Source: Lumbricus terrestris (Eukaryota > Annelida > Clitellata > Crassiclitellata > Lumbricidae). Taken from it: a stretch of DNA of 64,000 bases. The stretch spans positions 36,660,907 through 36,724,906 of the forward strand of contig OX457046.1 of the NCBI GenBank assembly GCA_949752735.1. Direction: 5' to 3'. Under the pieces are notes generated by a model. That model worked only from the letters and a program-made list of their open reading frames with translations. It was not told the DNA's origin and searched no databases. A program made the position numbers and the translations under genes. Positions 33,501-44,665 of the stretch are shown one piece after another; within the stretch, counting starts at the first letter, position 1, and each line of letters begins with the position of its first letter.

Positions 33501-33592
33501 CAATCGGTCGATGATCAAACGTCCGCAGTGATCAATCGTCCGGTGATCAACCGTCCGGTGATCAACCGTCCGGTGATCAATCGTCCTAGAAT
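30510..33592. mobile_element. Foldback element whose arms contain a 15-bp tandem repeat
   Basis: Inverted arms (30,510-30,585 continuing at 33,147-33,200, against 33,385-33,592) carry tandem copies of GGTGATCAATCGTCC: about three units on the left and eight on the right. Inside these is TAGTGGTCACTACAATTTAT and a further inverted stretch around TTACCGCTAGTAAAGATAAA. The decamer CAGATAGAGG is duplicated outside both arms (30,500-30,509 and 33,593-33,602). A 9-10-bp duplication with long TIRs suggests a Mutator-type or foldback element of about 520 bp before a hAT-like element landed in it. It sits inside the mariner transposase. Confidence 0.8.
30586..33138. mobile_element. 2.55-kb hAT-like element, perfect 8-bp TSD, innermost of the nest
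   Basis: The left end is CAGGGACGTCATTTGGGGGG and the right end is AAATGACGTCCCTG. The octamer AATTTATT is duplicated exactly on both sides. The interior has no recognised transposase. It includes an AT-rich direct repeat (about 32,560-32,660 against 32,805-32,930, shared ATATTAACAGTAAAT). It was inserted in the foldback element. Confidence 0.9.
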
Positions 33593-34117
33593 CAGATAGA
33601 GGATGTTGTGACAGCAGAACGTCGCGATAATAGGATCCATTAATTTTTACTCCAGGGTCACTGAAGACCAAAATTGGGAACTATCAAGCGTCGAAACCGC
33701 AAAGAACACCATAACAGACTTGCTGAAAACTGAAGTTTCGGAAGATCAAGTTGAAATATTCATATCTTTCTATCCGTTCAAATTTATGACTTGATATTTT
33801 GGAATCCCATTCTTGATTCAATTATCTAAATATTGGGAAAATTTTACTATGATTAACTATCAGGCCATAAAGATACTGAAAAAGTTTGACTCACATGTTA
33901 TTGAATCTAACAGAAAAATGCTTGTAAACTGAAATTTCGGCATATGAAGTTGAAAGATACATATCTTTTTATCCGTTCAACTTTATCCCATAAAATCTTG
34001 GAATCATATTCTTGGTCCAATTCTCTAAATATTTGGAAAATTTTAGTGTGATATGTAATCAGGCATTGGAGAAATATGAAAAATAATTTGGCTTACTTTT
34101 TTTTGAATCACGGTGTA

Positions 34118-34260
34118 TATATATATATATACAAGCATACATACGTACATAGGCCTACATGCATACACACACATGCATACATACATACATACATACATAC
34201 ATACATACATACACGGCCTACATACACAATTTACACATGCATGAGCTACAAACACACAAT
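34118..34260. repeat. (TA)n and (CATA)n microsatellite
   Basis: A short TA run abuts the mariner right end, followed by (CATA)n at about 34,175-34,213 and related ACAC-rich sequence. It repeats at 53,578-53,720. Confidence 0.9.
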
Positions 34261-34398
34261 CATACATGCATACACAATTAACTTGAACTCATTGTTAGAC
34301 TATACATACCTCTCGTGTCACCATTCCTGCTCCGGTTTTCACGGCTGTCGGTTCTTCACCTGGCTCGGACATCCCATAGGTCACCGTGAAGCTTTCTT

Positions 34399-35056
34399 CT
34401 AAGTGCAAAGAATGTCTTACTATTACGATAAAATTATGACCTAATCCGAATTAATTTGTATAGCGCAGCAATCACATCTATATGTGGCTAACTTCTTTAA
34501 ATGAGTGGGCATTAAAGTTGCTGAACACTGTAGGCCTATAGGCCTAAGGACGAGAATGTAATGCCACTAAAAGTAGTCCTAACTGGGAAGCCAATGCAGC
34601 CCGTCGATAAAATGCCAAATGATAATTACAAGGAATCGAAATAAATGATAGGCTACAACTTATAACAGGCTCGCTAAGTTAAACGAAATAAGTAATGAAA
34701 AATAGGCGAAGAAATAAACTAAATATTATACGAAATAAAAGAATAGGCCTACTGGTATTGAAATGGACGTTAAAAACAAAACGTGAGCAATAGGGCCTAG
34801 ACCTATTGAATAGGCTACTCGAAATAAACTGGGCCTAATCCAAATAAACTGCTTGCATGGAATAACCCGAATAACAGTAAAAAAACCAAATTAAAACTAA
34901 TTAACAGGCCAAAATTCAACGAATAGGCTTACGGAAATCGTAAGAGTAACCGGGTTCGACACCTCAAATTCCTCAATTACCCTTTCATTTACATAGGTCA
35001 CGTCTACCGGAAGTACAGTCAATTGTTGCATGAAATATGGAGAATATTATCCTGAT
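34399..35056. other. Intron of FRRS1-like 3' copy, TAGGCCTA-rich, nothing else recognised
   Basis: It contains multiple TAGGCCTA palindromes (for example GTAGGCCTATAGGCCTAAGG near 34,530) and AATAAA-type AT-rich sequence. No mobile element boundary was found. Confidence 0.4.
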
Positions 35057-35220
35057 CAGTGGCGTAGCCAGGAATTTTTTATGGGGGGGGGGCTATGGCC
35101 GGATGCCCTGTTTTTTTTGCTACTTTTTCTTACTTAAATGGATAAATAGCCTTAAACAACCTTTTCCCCGGAGCCAATGGGGGGGTTTTAACCCCCGAAG
35201 CCCCCTTGTCTACGCCACTG
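35057..35220 (-). mobile_element. Short MITE, family CAGTGGCGTAGCCA, 7/8 TSD
   Basis: It runs from CAGTGGCGTAGCCAGGAATT to CTTGTCTACGCCACTG, in opposite orientation to the copies at 7.6 and 27.1 kb and internally deleted (164 bp). The flanks are ATCCTGAT and ATCCCGAT. Its G-run (10 G here, 11 G at 54,543) is the only difference I found between the two 19.46-kb units. Confidence 0.85.
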
Positions 35221-35624
35221 ATCCCGATGGTACCAAGAAATCAAAATTCCTGTTTATTAATCAATTAATTGTGACTGTCAAAACTTCGCAAACTTAAGAA
35301 TCGCGTGTTGCGCAAACCCTAGGCCTATTTAGGCATAGTTTTGGTAGAATCGACCTTTAGTGAACCGACCCAGTGCGCACGCGCACACGACTTATAGATT
35401 CTGCTTATTAATTAAGGCAACTAATTAGAACTTACGTTTTGTGAATCGCTGTGTAATCAGTTTCTCTATGAGGAGGATGAATTCGATGAAGACGTGGAAA
35501 CTAACAAATGCGATTAGGATCCAGAATACGGACCAGTGGTTCAGGTTGTAGTACTGCTCGCCCATCTTGATGCCGAAGAATAGCGTTATGCCTGGAATTT
35601 AACATTAATTTTTTCCCGGTTTAT

Positions 35625-35842
35625 CATAATTATTACTCACCCTGCAGGGACTGTTATTATCATCATCATTTTCATGGTCATCGTCGTCGTCATCATCATC
35701 GTCGTCATCATCATCGTCGTCATCATCATCACCATCCTCATCGTCGTCATCAACATCATCGTCGTCGTCATCATCACCATCATCGTCGTCATCGTCATCA
35801 TCGTCGTCGTCATCATTATCATAATCATTATCATTATAGACG
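35625..35842. repeat. (TCA/TCG)n array with inverted CCTGCAGG module
   Basis: This is about 190 bp of TCATCG trinucleotide repeat preceded by TTACTCACCCTGCAGGGACT, the inverse of the module at 29,521-29,550. Met/Thr-rich minus frames are repeat artefacts. Confidence 0.85.
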
Positions 35843-36132
35843 TGTAGGAGTCTGTTGTCTAAGTCCAGGAAAGGGGAGGTCCGTGAGGGTTAGACACCAC
35901 CAGAGGCGTTTCATAAAATGGACATGGTCGCAAAGTACACAGAACTACTTTTAAAATGTAGAAATTATTTTTTATGGTATTTGAACCCTTTAGTATACCC
36001 CACCCAGACGCCCATGGATGCCAATAGGCTACCGTGAACGAACGACGGGAAGATGTTATATGCATATAATATGTTATGAAAACTCTTTCCTATTCGCCAC
36101 AGCTTGGCTGGAAGTTGACATCTTGAAACGGG

Positions 36133-36262
36133 CAGCATGAGAATGGCAGAAACATAACTGGGGTCAGACTATGATCCACATGGAGTTGGGATGAGTTTAC
36201 TATGGGTCCTAAGGTAGACTTGAGGGCTGAACACCTCCAAACCCCGGAAATTACTGTCACTG
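36133..36262. mobile_element. Divergent relative of the 27,360 MITE
   Basis: It shares CAG..TGAGAAT at the start and the interior words GAGTTTACTATGGG, CTAAG..AGACT and CCTCCAAACCCC. The right end is degenerate, and no target duplication is visible. Confidence 0.5.
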
Positions 36263-37589
36263 TGGCAGCGCTGTGTTATGAAAATGTTACGTAGGCCTAT
36301 ACGCCTTTTGAATAACTTAATACATACCTGCACAAATCTGGCAGGACATCCCGACGAAGAAATGGAGCCAGTTGTAGATCCACCGCAAGTTGTGATCTGG
36401 ATCACAGCGGAAAATGGCCATGATGGGCTGAAAGAAATCGTTTGCGCAAAATGGTTGTGAATGGAGTACGGTAGGCCTACCTATTAAAGTTAACTTCTAG
36501 ATCAAATATTATATTTCAGATATGAAAATCCCCAGAAAGTAGGTTTTCCATAAGCCTAATTATTATGAATCTCTTGGAAATCATATTAAAAGATTCTGAT
36601 ATGCTACCGGGTACCTAGGAGTATATCCTCCATGCACTTGGAATAGACTCCAACTTGCGCTGCGCTTAGGCGTACTAACCAGGAATAGCGTAATAACTAC
36701 TTCACCTCCTTCTCAGCTCTAATATCTCCTTTTAAGCTAGTCTAGCTGGACGAACTCCTCCGCTCCAATCGGCTCCTCTGCCTCCTCAGCTCCTCTGCCT
36801 CCTCGGAAATCCATTTGTATCCTAACACAAGTCTTTCTTTCGGCAACACATGTACGATATCTGTGGACAATCCCATTAGGCCTAGTTGACCCAGAGCTCG
36901 CGAATCAGCCTTCACGCTACAATAAACTTTTATAGTATCACTTCAGATACATTTGAGTACAAAACGATTACGACAATCCGGCGTTTTCGCCACTGAGAAG
37001 GTTTTTATAAAACTGCACGGCTAAAATTTCCATTTAATTATCAATCTTAGAAAATTGCAAAGATCTACAAACGACAGACGATTACTTACATTGATGATGA
37101 TTAAGCACATGACAACTATACCAAGTGGTCCATGCACCCAGTAGTACGACGGCGAACCAGACGGGAACTACAAAATGAACAGCTAGGCTACAGCATCATA
37201 GGCGTAATTTTCGGAGGTACAAGGGTAGGCCTACCCTTATCCCACGTTTGAATTGGGGGTAAATTCCTCCCACTCCTCATGCCAGATACCGTCATCATCG
37301 CGGAGCACCATCGCCATCTTCATTGCTTGAGTTGCTTTTTGCTGTCATTATTTTTATTACTATAATTGATTATTAAAATTATCAATAATTATTTTTATAA
37401 CGATGCAAGGAATATAAATCGTAATCTCGAGATTTCTACACCGCTCACAAAAGCGAAGTCGTGGGAACCAGCTTATTCGCAGGCGCCTAATCAAAACGAA
37501 ATCGATATAGGCAGAGCGTCAAGATCTGGAGAGAGTCAGTCGAAGGAGGATAATTTTTAGAGTTGCTAGGGAGGTGGAGAAGAGACCAT

Positions 37590-37822
37590 TACAAGCATAA
37601 TTTATCATCTATGAGTTTGTTGCCTTGCAGCCGGAGGGTTCGAGGTTCGAATCCACCTCAAGCCGTCGCGTAGGGACCTATTGGGCAAGTCCTTCACTCG
37701 CAATTGTTCAGCGCTTCGGCGTGAAACTCCGATTTAGTGTCCGCGACTGGAGTCGGAGGCGCCTCTGAGTAGTTTTTCCATGAAGGGGCGCTATATAAAT
37801 TTCCGAATGAATGGATGAATCA
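37590..37822 (+). mobile_element. tRNA-derived SINE, plus strand, with LINE-like 3' tail
   Basis: The perfect B-box GGTTCGAATCC is at 37645-37655. The body has AAGTCCTTCACTCGCAATTG and GCGCTTCGGCGTGAAACTCC, then GGCGCCTCTGAGTAG, GGGGCGCTATATAAAT and a GAATGAATGGATGAAT tail. The last ~50 bp before the tail match the 3' end of the LINE at 60,800-60,850. The A-box is degenerate. It lies in an intron of the FRRS1-like 3' copy and is repeated at 57,051-57,283. Confidence 0.85.
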
Positions 37823-37989
37823 CTGGTTCCGTGAAAGCAGATTCAGCAATTGAAACAACTGCACAACATGACATACCCCTCGGAAGAGGAAACCATCGCT
37901 GTAGCAGAAGATGAGGATGAAACCAGCAGCGCAACAGAACAGACCGAGTACCATCAGGAACCGGTGAACCTACAACATTGTATTGCAAT

Positions 37990-38280
37990 AATGCAATAAT
38001 AATAGTTGTATGGCATTTATTGTATTGTATTGTGTTATATTGTATTATATTGTTTATTTATTTATTTATTTCATCAAAGAAAGTCAATAGAACATATGTA
38101 ACCTACATGTAGCGGATACAAAACAATCTCTGAGTAACGGGAGGCCCGGAAAAAAGCTATGAGCTCATAATTATCAACTTGGCCCCTAATGCACAATTGC
38201 ATTTCAGTCGACGTTCCAATGTATTGTATTGTATTCTATTGTATTGTATTACATTGCATTGTATTCTAGTGTATATGGTG
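37990..38280. repeat. Two (TATTG)n pentanucleotide runs near the duplication junction
   Basis: TATTG/TATTA runs lie at 38,018-38,070 (leading into a TTTA run) and 38,219-38,275, the latter 130 bp from the unit junction at 38,409. They resemble the run at 797-832. Confidence 0.85.
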
Positions 38281-38317
38281 AACCGTTCAGAAGCGCTCCA
38301 AGTGTGTATAAGGCCTT

Positions 38318-41300
38318 TTGAGAACAAGCAGAACATTGCAAAACATGAAAACGCCAACATCACAACAACCATTATTTCACGCATACGATAACAATCAATT
38401 CCAACACTACATCGGTGATGTAACTGTTCAGAAGATCGAGCGGATCACAAGACCAGAAGAAGGCAAGAAAAGCAACGACTGGTCACGAACGGGTAACTAA
38501 TTGAATTGATTTTTATTTAAAATAGTTGTAATGTTAGCGAATTCATGGGAGTTTAAAATAAATAATTATATCACAAATCGTCACCATATGCTGATAATTT
38601 CAAGTGAGTTTATGGGAGGACGAATAAAATTATGGCTAGTCGTAGATTGTAATATGTAGAAGGTGATCAGTCCTTTTCTGAATGCGTTCATCGCCAAGCA
38701 GCCCTGATGCAGTCTTAGTATGAAATTGTTGGGGTTTGAACCTCTGACCACTCAGTTGACAGTCCAGCATGCTACACCATCAGACACTCTTATTGGATTG
38801 TTTCTATAGATTTATATAGTGCCTCTCGGAACGAGCACTAGCACACTTACATCATTAACTTCGACTAGTATGTTCTTCATGTTCCTCTCATGCAATCTGT
38901 CAAATTTTCATTATCGGAACTCATTGATTTTTAAGTACCCTGGCTTTTCCAGGGAATCTGTTAAGTGCCTGAATTAATTCAGGATTTTCAAATTGCCTAC
39001 AAATTTCAGACATTTTACAAAATTCTAGGTTATAAAACTTATTTATATACATAATTATATATGTAATTAATTCATATACAATGGTATACATATATTTATG
39101 TTTTGTGTTTCAGGTCGTCTCTTTGTCGTTGGGGTCGTGATGGGCCCCTGCAACCACGGCTGGTACACACTTCTTGATAAATTTCTGCCGGCCGCCAGTC
39201 CGATTGTAGTGGGGAAGAAAATTCTTATGGATCAGATCTTAGCTGCACCTTTCATGGCCTTGGGGTTCTTTATGGGTAAGTGGACAATTTATGTTTAAAA
39301 TAGTGAACTATATGAATCCTCGAAAGGCCTTTTGATATGATCCATGCTCCATGTACATAGTAATGATAATGGTAACTTTTTTGAAACTCATGTATAGATA
39401 TTACTCAGTTCCACCACACGATATAGTATTAGCAGATGATGACACGTTTGACAGGAGTTGACTTTAACTGTATGACAGCCTACATGGCTTCAGATCATTT
39501 TACTGCCACCCCTAAGGAATTGAAGTGTCTGTTTAATTGGCCAGGAAGGTGGACCTGGAAAGTGACTCAAGTGGCAGATGCTGAGGGTGGGGAAGAGTAT
39601 GAGGGATGAGAGGGAAGTACAAGGTGAGAGGAGGGAAACTATTGGGAAGGGCAGAAACGGAGCAACATTGGAGAATAATTGGCAAATCAGCTTGCAGAAA
39701 CTGTGAATGGAAAATGCTAATAATAAATAAAGCAGCTCTAGGATACCATTTCACGTGGTGTGATTTACGGCTACTCATTTCCTGGTCGTAGATTTTGAGC
39801 CAGCATGCAAAATCTAGTATTCATTCCAGGTGTTTGCCATGTAGATTTTGCATGCTGGTATGTGCGAAAACATGCCAAGGTTTGATAAAGTGTGAAATTT
39901 ATTCCTGAACAGTTTCAAGAGCTCTCTGGATTTTTAATTGTAAACTTTTCGATATTCAAACAACTTGAGCATGGCTGTTTTATTATTACATACATCATAC
40001 ATGGGCTATTGTTACATGCAAACTTGTAAAATGCCACTATCTATGATCAAGCTTCAACAAACGATACTGAGCAGTTGTGAGTCAAGAAGTTGCTAAGGTC
40101 CATATAAGTTCAAAATAACCACCATCTTGGAAGAGCTGGCTCAAACCAGTAATGTTTAATGTCATGATTTCATCTGACTAGAAGCTGATTGTAATTTTAA
40201 CAATTGATGTTTTTTTGTTACTGAAGGCAGTTACATGACTAAGGTAATGTAAAGTTATAATTGCGGAAACATTTATTTTTTAAGGTACAAATCTTCTTGA
40301 ACGTGTGCCATTCGATAAAAGCTGGGAAGAGTTTAGAGGCAAGTTCTGGACAGTTTACAAGGTGAGTGTTTCTGAACCCACATTTATTGATGTCGGAAAT
40401 TGTTGAAAGACTGAAATTTGAATGTTAGGTAATACTTGGATATTGGGGAACAAGGTGCAGAGTGTAGTTTATGAGGTGAACGTTTTCGATGAGAGCCAAT
40501 GTTTATTTATTTCAAAAATTGAAGAAAAACGAAATTTTAACGTGAAATATCAGTAAGGTATTGCGGAACAAACTGTAAACGAAGAATGATCAAGTGTTGC
40601 TGTTTAAACTATAGGGTCACCAATCAGCATGCAATGCTTGGAACTCTGCCACTGCACATCCTTTGGCAGGGCCAGACCCAGGCCTGGAAAAGGAGGAGGG
40701 CGACTGTAATCAGCTTTGTTTATGACACAGTGTTGTTAAACAGCCACAAGCATACAATACCAATGGCAAAAAGAACAGTTTGTTCATTAATACAACTCTG
40801 GTATTATCCAAATGAACATGGCTGACTGGATAGGCAGTCTTCATTATTAGTTTATTGAACATTTTGTTGCTAGAATGGTCTTAAGTTTTGTTGTGCTGGT
40901 TGCAGATGGATTGGTTGATTTGGCCGGCAGCTCAAGCCGTCAATTTCTTCTTCCTTGCTCCTCAATTTCGTGTTCTTTACGTCTCGTTTATAACGATCTT
41001 CTGGGATTCGTTTCTCTCTTACATCAAACACAAGGTAAGGGTTCATTCTGGTGTGTTAAAGTTACTTCTGATGGTGAGTGGTGGTCAGGCCCGCATTAAG
41101 GCTAGTGCGGGCCCGGGTGCTGTGGTAACCTTGCGGACCCTCCTCTCAATCTTCTGTCCGCCACTGGTCTACCATGGCAAAGTTCTCCCACACGCATGTA
41201 ATTATACCGTGTTTACTAATGAGTATACACTATGCAGCCAAGGGATACTTTTCCTTTGGTACGCATGTAATTGTTTCCAAGGAAAAGTTTCCTACACTAG

Positions 41301-43414
41301 TAGATATAAGTCTACAATACGTGACAGAAGGAACGAACGACTAGATTCTTCAATTGTTATTTCTTTTTATATGCCCTATAATCCTATATGCTTATATGAT
41401 CCTTCCAGTTGATTTTCTTCATTGTTCTTCACGTCTACATTTCGAAGACCTCCAGTCTTCTTATGATTATATTGCTTGCTCTCATGGTTCATGTCTCAAA
41501 TCCAAACAACACCACGTGCACTCCATGTCAATGTTTTATCATCCGTTTCTCTGGATTCCTGTGTTCTCTTTTGTAATTCTTAAATTTAAATTTATGAGTT
41601 CGTTCTTCCTATTTCCAGGTCTAATACAATAATTATAGCATCATATTTCTTTCGCAAACTCCAATAATATCCTGGCAAACCGCTCTTTAGAGATTCATAA
41701 TATTCTTGCACCAATTATAAGGTCTAGGAATTATCGGAGAAGAGTAGGCCCAGAGCCTTCTATTACTGAGAAGGCTCTGAGTAGGCCTACACAGTGAAAG
41801 AGAACGAGACAAAGGAAGTGGGCAGGATACAGGCTGAGGGCAGATTCACTGCGAAGAACGGCCATGAAGAAAAAATGAAAGGAAGCGAACAAGAGGAGGA
41901 CCACGACAGCTTATGATGGATTGCATAATAACAAATGGATAGGCCTATGGAAAGTTTGAGGAAGAGGCAACGGACATTTCAGCCAGCCTCGGTGACAGAC
42001 AACTAGAGAAGAAAATGATAAGATATACTAGGTTTACCGTTTAAGAAATTAAGAGTTATCCAATAACAAAGTCTTCTAACATTATTTATCTTATTATTTT
42101 AAAGAAGCCAGTCAAAATGATTGACCCGCATGGCCTACTTTAAGATGGCCCATCACTGTTGATTCTTCCCAAACAGGGCCGGATTAAGGCATGCTCAGCA
42201 TGTTCGGCCGAACATGGGGCCCCACACTTTAGGAGCCCACACTTTAGGGGCCCACACGTGCGGGAAAAAATTTCCGATTTTTTAGATTTTTAGCAAATTT
42301 CACCCAAACGACTAAAAATGGTCCGCAACATTTTTGGCCGAAGATCCGCAAACATTTTCCAAACAGGGACCACATTTCTTAATCCGGCCCTGTTCCCAAA
42401 GATAAATTTACAATAACAATAAGTTCCGGCGATTTCAGCCAATTCATAAGCTGGAGCTAATAAATCGGATGTGTGGGAGAACTTTGCCAAAATTTCATCG
42501 ACGATAACTTTCATTATTATTGCAGTATTCTTGCTAAGAAATTTCATCATTTCAGAAAATGCGGACCCCTAAAGCTGCAGGCCCGGGTGCTGCAGCACCC
42601 TTAGCACCTACCTTAATGCGGGCCTGGTGGTGGTGAGGAGGATGACGAGGACGATGAGGATGATTATGACAATTTATATGGCGCAGTAACACATCCATGC
42701 CGTTGCATGGGTGCCTTACAAAGCAGCTAACATTAATAAAATACCTCTATGATGATGATGATGATAACGATGAAAAAGATGAAGTAGATATACTATTTCA
42801 GCGTCCTCACTTTGCCCTTCAAACAGGCTTGATCTTCTTTCTTCCCCATGCTTGAACAGCTATGGCTTTACCTCAATTGGTTCCTTTCTTTGGCATACGC
42901 TGCCCCATCTACTCGACCTCAAATTCTAGCTGGTATTCCCTCCTTCTTAGTTTTTCAAAACCTGTTTCTTCTCACATGGCCGTGCCACTAGGAGTGCCTC
43001 TGAATAGTTCACCTAACAGAGGCATTTTATGATTGTTTTAATATAGTGTAATAGAAAAATACAATCCGGTACTTGTGTGTCTAGCATGCGGTTTATATCA
43101 TGACCTATCATGCAATCGACACATGTGGCTGACCTCAATGAACGGAATTTACTACTAGTGCTTGTAGAATGTGCCCGGGAGTGACCTATTCCTCCATAGG
43201 AAACAGGTGCAACTCAAGAGGATGGCCATAATAGTTTGAAGTAGATGCAAGAAACTTGTATGCAATTTCTAGCTGTTTTATGTTTTTTTCCAAGCTGAAA
43301 ACTGTAAGCATATTATGAAGATTTAGCGCAAGCTTCTTTCGAAGTCTTACAGATTCTTTTATTGCACTTTTTCAGAGTCTCGACGAACACAAGAAAGAAG
43401 AGCCAAAGATTTAG
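38318..43414 (+). pseudogene. Headless MPV17L2-B copy in duplication unit 2, with in-frame chimeric start
   Basis: It has partial exon 1 (38,411-38,492), then exons 39,114-39,275, 40,285-40,361, 40,906-41,034 and 43,376-43,414, identical to copy B. The first 104 coding bases (start codon and residues 1-35) are missing because the duplication joined FRRS1-like intron sequence to the middle of exon 1. By chance the new upstream sequence is open in the same frame from an ATG at 38,318, so a fused product with about 31 novel residues replacing the first 35 could be read if transcribed. The promoter and 5' flank of copy B are not included. The lost segment covers the first conserved block (LIVTN..CG.LMA), so function is doubtful. 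Confidence 0.85.
41086..42626. mobile_element. hAT-like element, unit-2 copy of 21,626-23,166
   Basis: Identical to the unit-1 element, including its GTGGTGGT flanks and the nested 219-bp MITE (42,174-42,392). It was copied by segmental duplication, not by transposition. Confidence 0.9.
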
Positions 43415-43789
43415 GCATAGGCAAATGTTTCTCCATTTTTGTAGTCATTCCTGCAATGATATCTTTTGTGATAAAGAATTCTCTTCGCCATCACGTTTCG
43501 ACGAGTAAAGTGCCTTCAGATTGTCTAGCAAATGGATGCAACTTGATTTGTTAGGTCTGCATGTAATAAGGTGTGAATTATGGCACTGCCAATGCCTTTA
43601 TGTAGCTCAACATTTCTTTGTTAGCGACTTGTTTTAACATCATCTTATTCAGTATTTTTAAAGTCTTTTTGCCTTAACAAAAGGTTTTGTTATTACTTTT
43701 TCATTTTATTGGGTAGAACCAAGTTCCTGCGATCCTTGTCACCATTATGCACCAATGCGTTCTTTGTCATGGATGGACAATGATTGAAA

Positions 43790-44665
43790 TTATGTAATTT
43801 GTAATTCAATAACATTTTTCCCAGGGCTTTTTTTAACGTGCAGTTCTACACAAAATGTGCAGTTCTAAATGGATTCGTGCAGTTGTAGAAGCACTTCCGT
43901 CACGTTCCGTGCAGTTAAAACTAGTAAAAATAGGCCATTTTCCTCAGATTGGGAGTAATTTACCATGGAGGACGACTCGACAAGAAAGGAGAGAAGAGGA
44001 TGTGCAGTTCTAAAAATTCCTTAAAAACAGCCCTGATTTTTTCCATGTATTTTGCAATTTCAAACTCAATTACATTGCCCCTATTTTAGTATCATTTGCA
44101 ATTCAATTGCATTTCCTACATTTTGTTTATTTCAAATTCAATTACTTGCCTCATTGTAATTTGTAATTCAGTTACATTTCTCATGGATTTCTTTATTTCA
44201 AATTAAATTGTATGTTGCAAAGTATTATTAATTAAATTACATTTTCTCATGTATTTTGTAATTTCAAATTAAATTACTTGTCTTGATGTAATTTGTAATT
44301 CTTCTATGTATTTCGTAATTTCAAATTGGATTGTATGTCATGAAATATTATTAATTCAATTACATTTTCTCATGTATTTTGTAATTTAACATTGAATTAT
44401 ATGCCCAAAATAATGTGATCTTTCTGTGACATGGTGGGCAGGGGCAGATACAGAAATTTTCGAAGGGGGGCCAAAATTTTTGGTCTTAGTCGTAGTGTTT
44501 TTAAAACCCTGTGCTACGGATGGACCTCGTGGGGGAGAGGGACCTACGAAACTACTCTCATGAGGGGTCACGTCAAATTTACTAGCCAGAATAGCTGATC
44601 AAAAATAAAGAAATTTCTAAATGGGGAACCTTGGCCCGGATTTGCCTCCCTTGGATCTGCCCCTG
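43790..44665. repeat. Unit-2 copies of AT minisatellite and two MITEs
   Basis: Copies of 24,330-25,205: minisatellite 43,790-44,410, MITE 43,822-44,035 and MITE 44,439-44,665, with identical flanks. Confidence 0.88.

Larger units (their letters stand above)
29798..34115 (-). mobile_element. Mariner-family transposon, decayed, interrupted by nested elements
   Basis: The termini CACCGTGATTCAAAAAAAAG and its inverse are flanked by TA, with long subterminal inverted repeats of about 200 bp. Subtracting the nested insertion leaves about 1.2 kb, typical for mariner. On the minus strand the transposase remnants read in order: DPGVKINGSYYRDVLLSQ (about 33,670-33,610), FFQQDSASAHIAKETIEML (about 30,455-30,400, with a DDE-type aspartate), and VPNSPDLKPVDHKVW..RIIDDAVAQWRQRL (30,365-30,180, with the third aspartate). 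Frameshifts separate them. It is copied at 49,258-53,575. Confidence 0.88.
29246..37969 (-). pseudogene. Orphan 3' half of FRRS1-like gene (last six exons) in duplication unit 1
   Basis: Minus-strand exons are 37969-37877, 37167-37090, 36427-36328, 35591-35436, 34398-34310 and 29359-29246. They are identical to the terminal exons of the complete gene at 57,430-48,706. All splice sites and phases are intact, and 209 codons end in TGA at 29246. They encode transmembrane helices 2-5 of cytochrome b561 with three of the four haem histidines (VHRFLM, VHGPLG, NWLHFF), plus a polar insert and a C-terminal helix. Upstream exons are missing because the duplication started in the intron between exons for helix 1 and helix 2. 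Without its own promoter it is likely silent, or it could serve as an alternative 3' end if transcription reads through. Confidence 0.88.
18950..38409 (+). repeat. 19.46-kb tandem duplication, unit 1
   Basis: This unit is repeated directly at 38,410-57,870 with a constant offset of 19,460 bp. The offset becomes 19,461 after a G10 versus G11 homopolymer at 35,083-35,092. I saw no other difference in the parts compared. It contains MPV17L2-B from codon 35 onward, the last six exons of the FRRS1-like gene on the minus strand, and all intervening transposons. The left edge is inside exon 1 of MPV17L2-B; the right edge is in an FRRS1-like intron. There is no microhomology at the junction. Confidence 0.97.

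Noticed and set aside
33438..33671. Repeated DHRTVDHRT-type minus frame, or a CRISPR-like array
   Set aside because: It reads through the 15-bp repeats of the foldback arm. There are no spacers of constant length and mirror arms are present.
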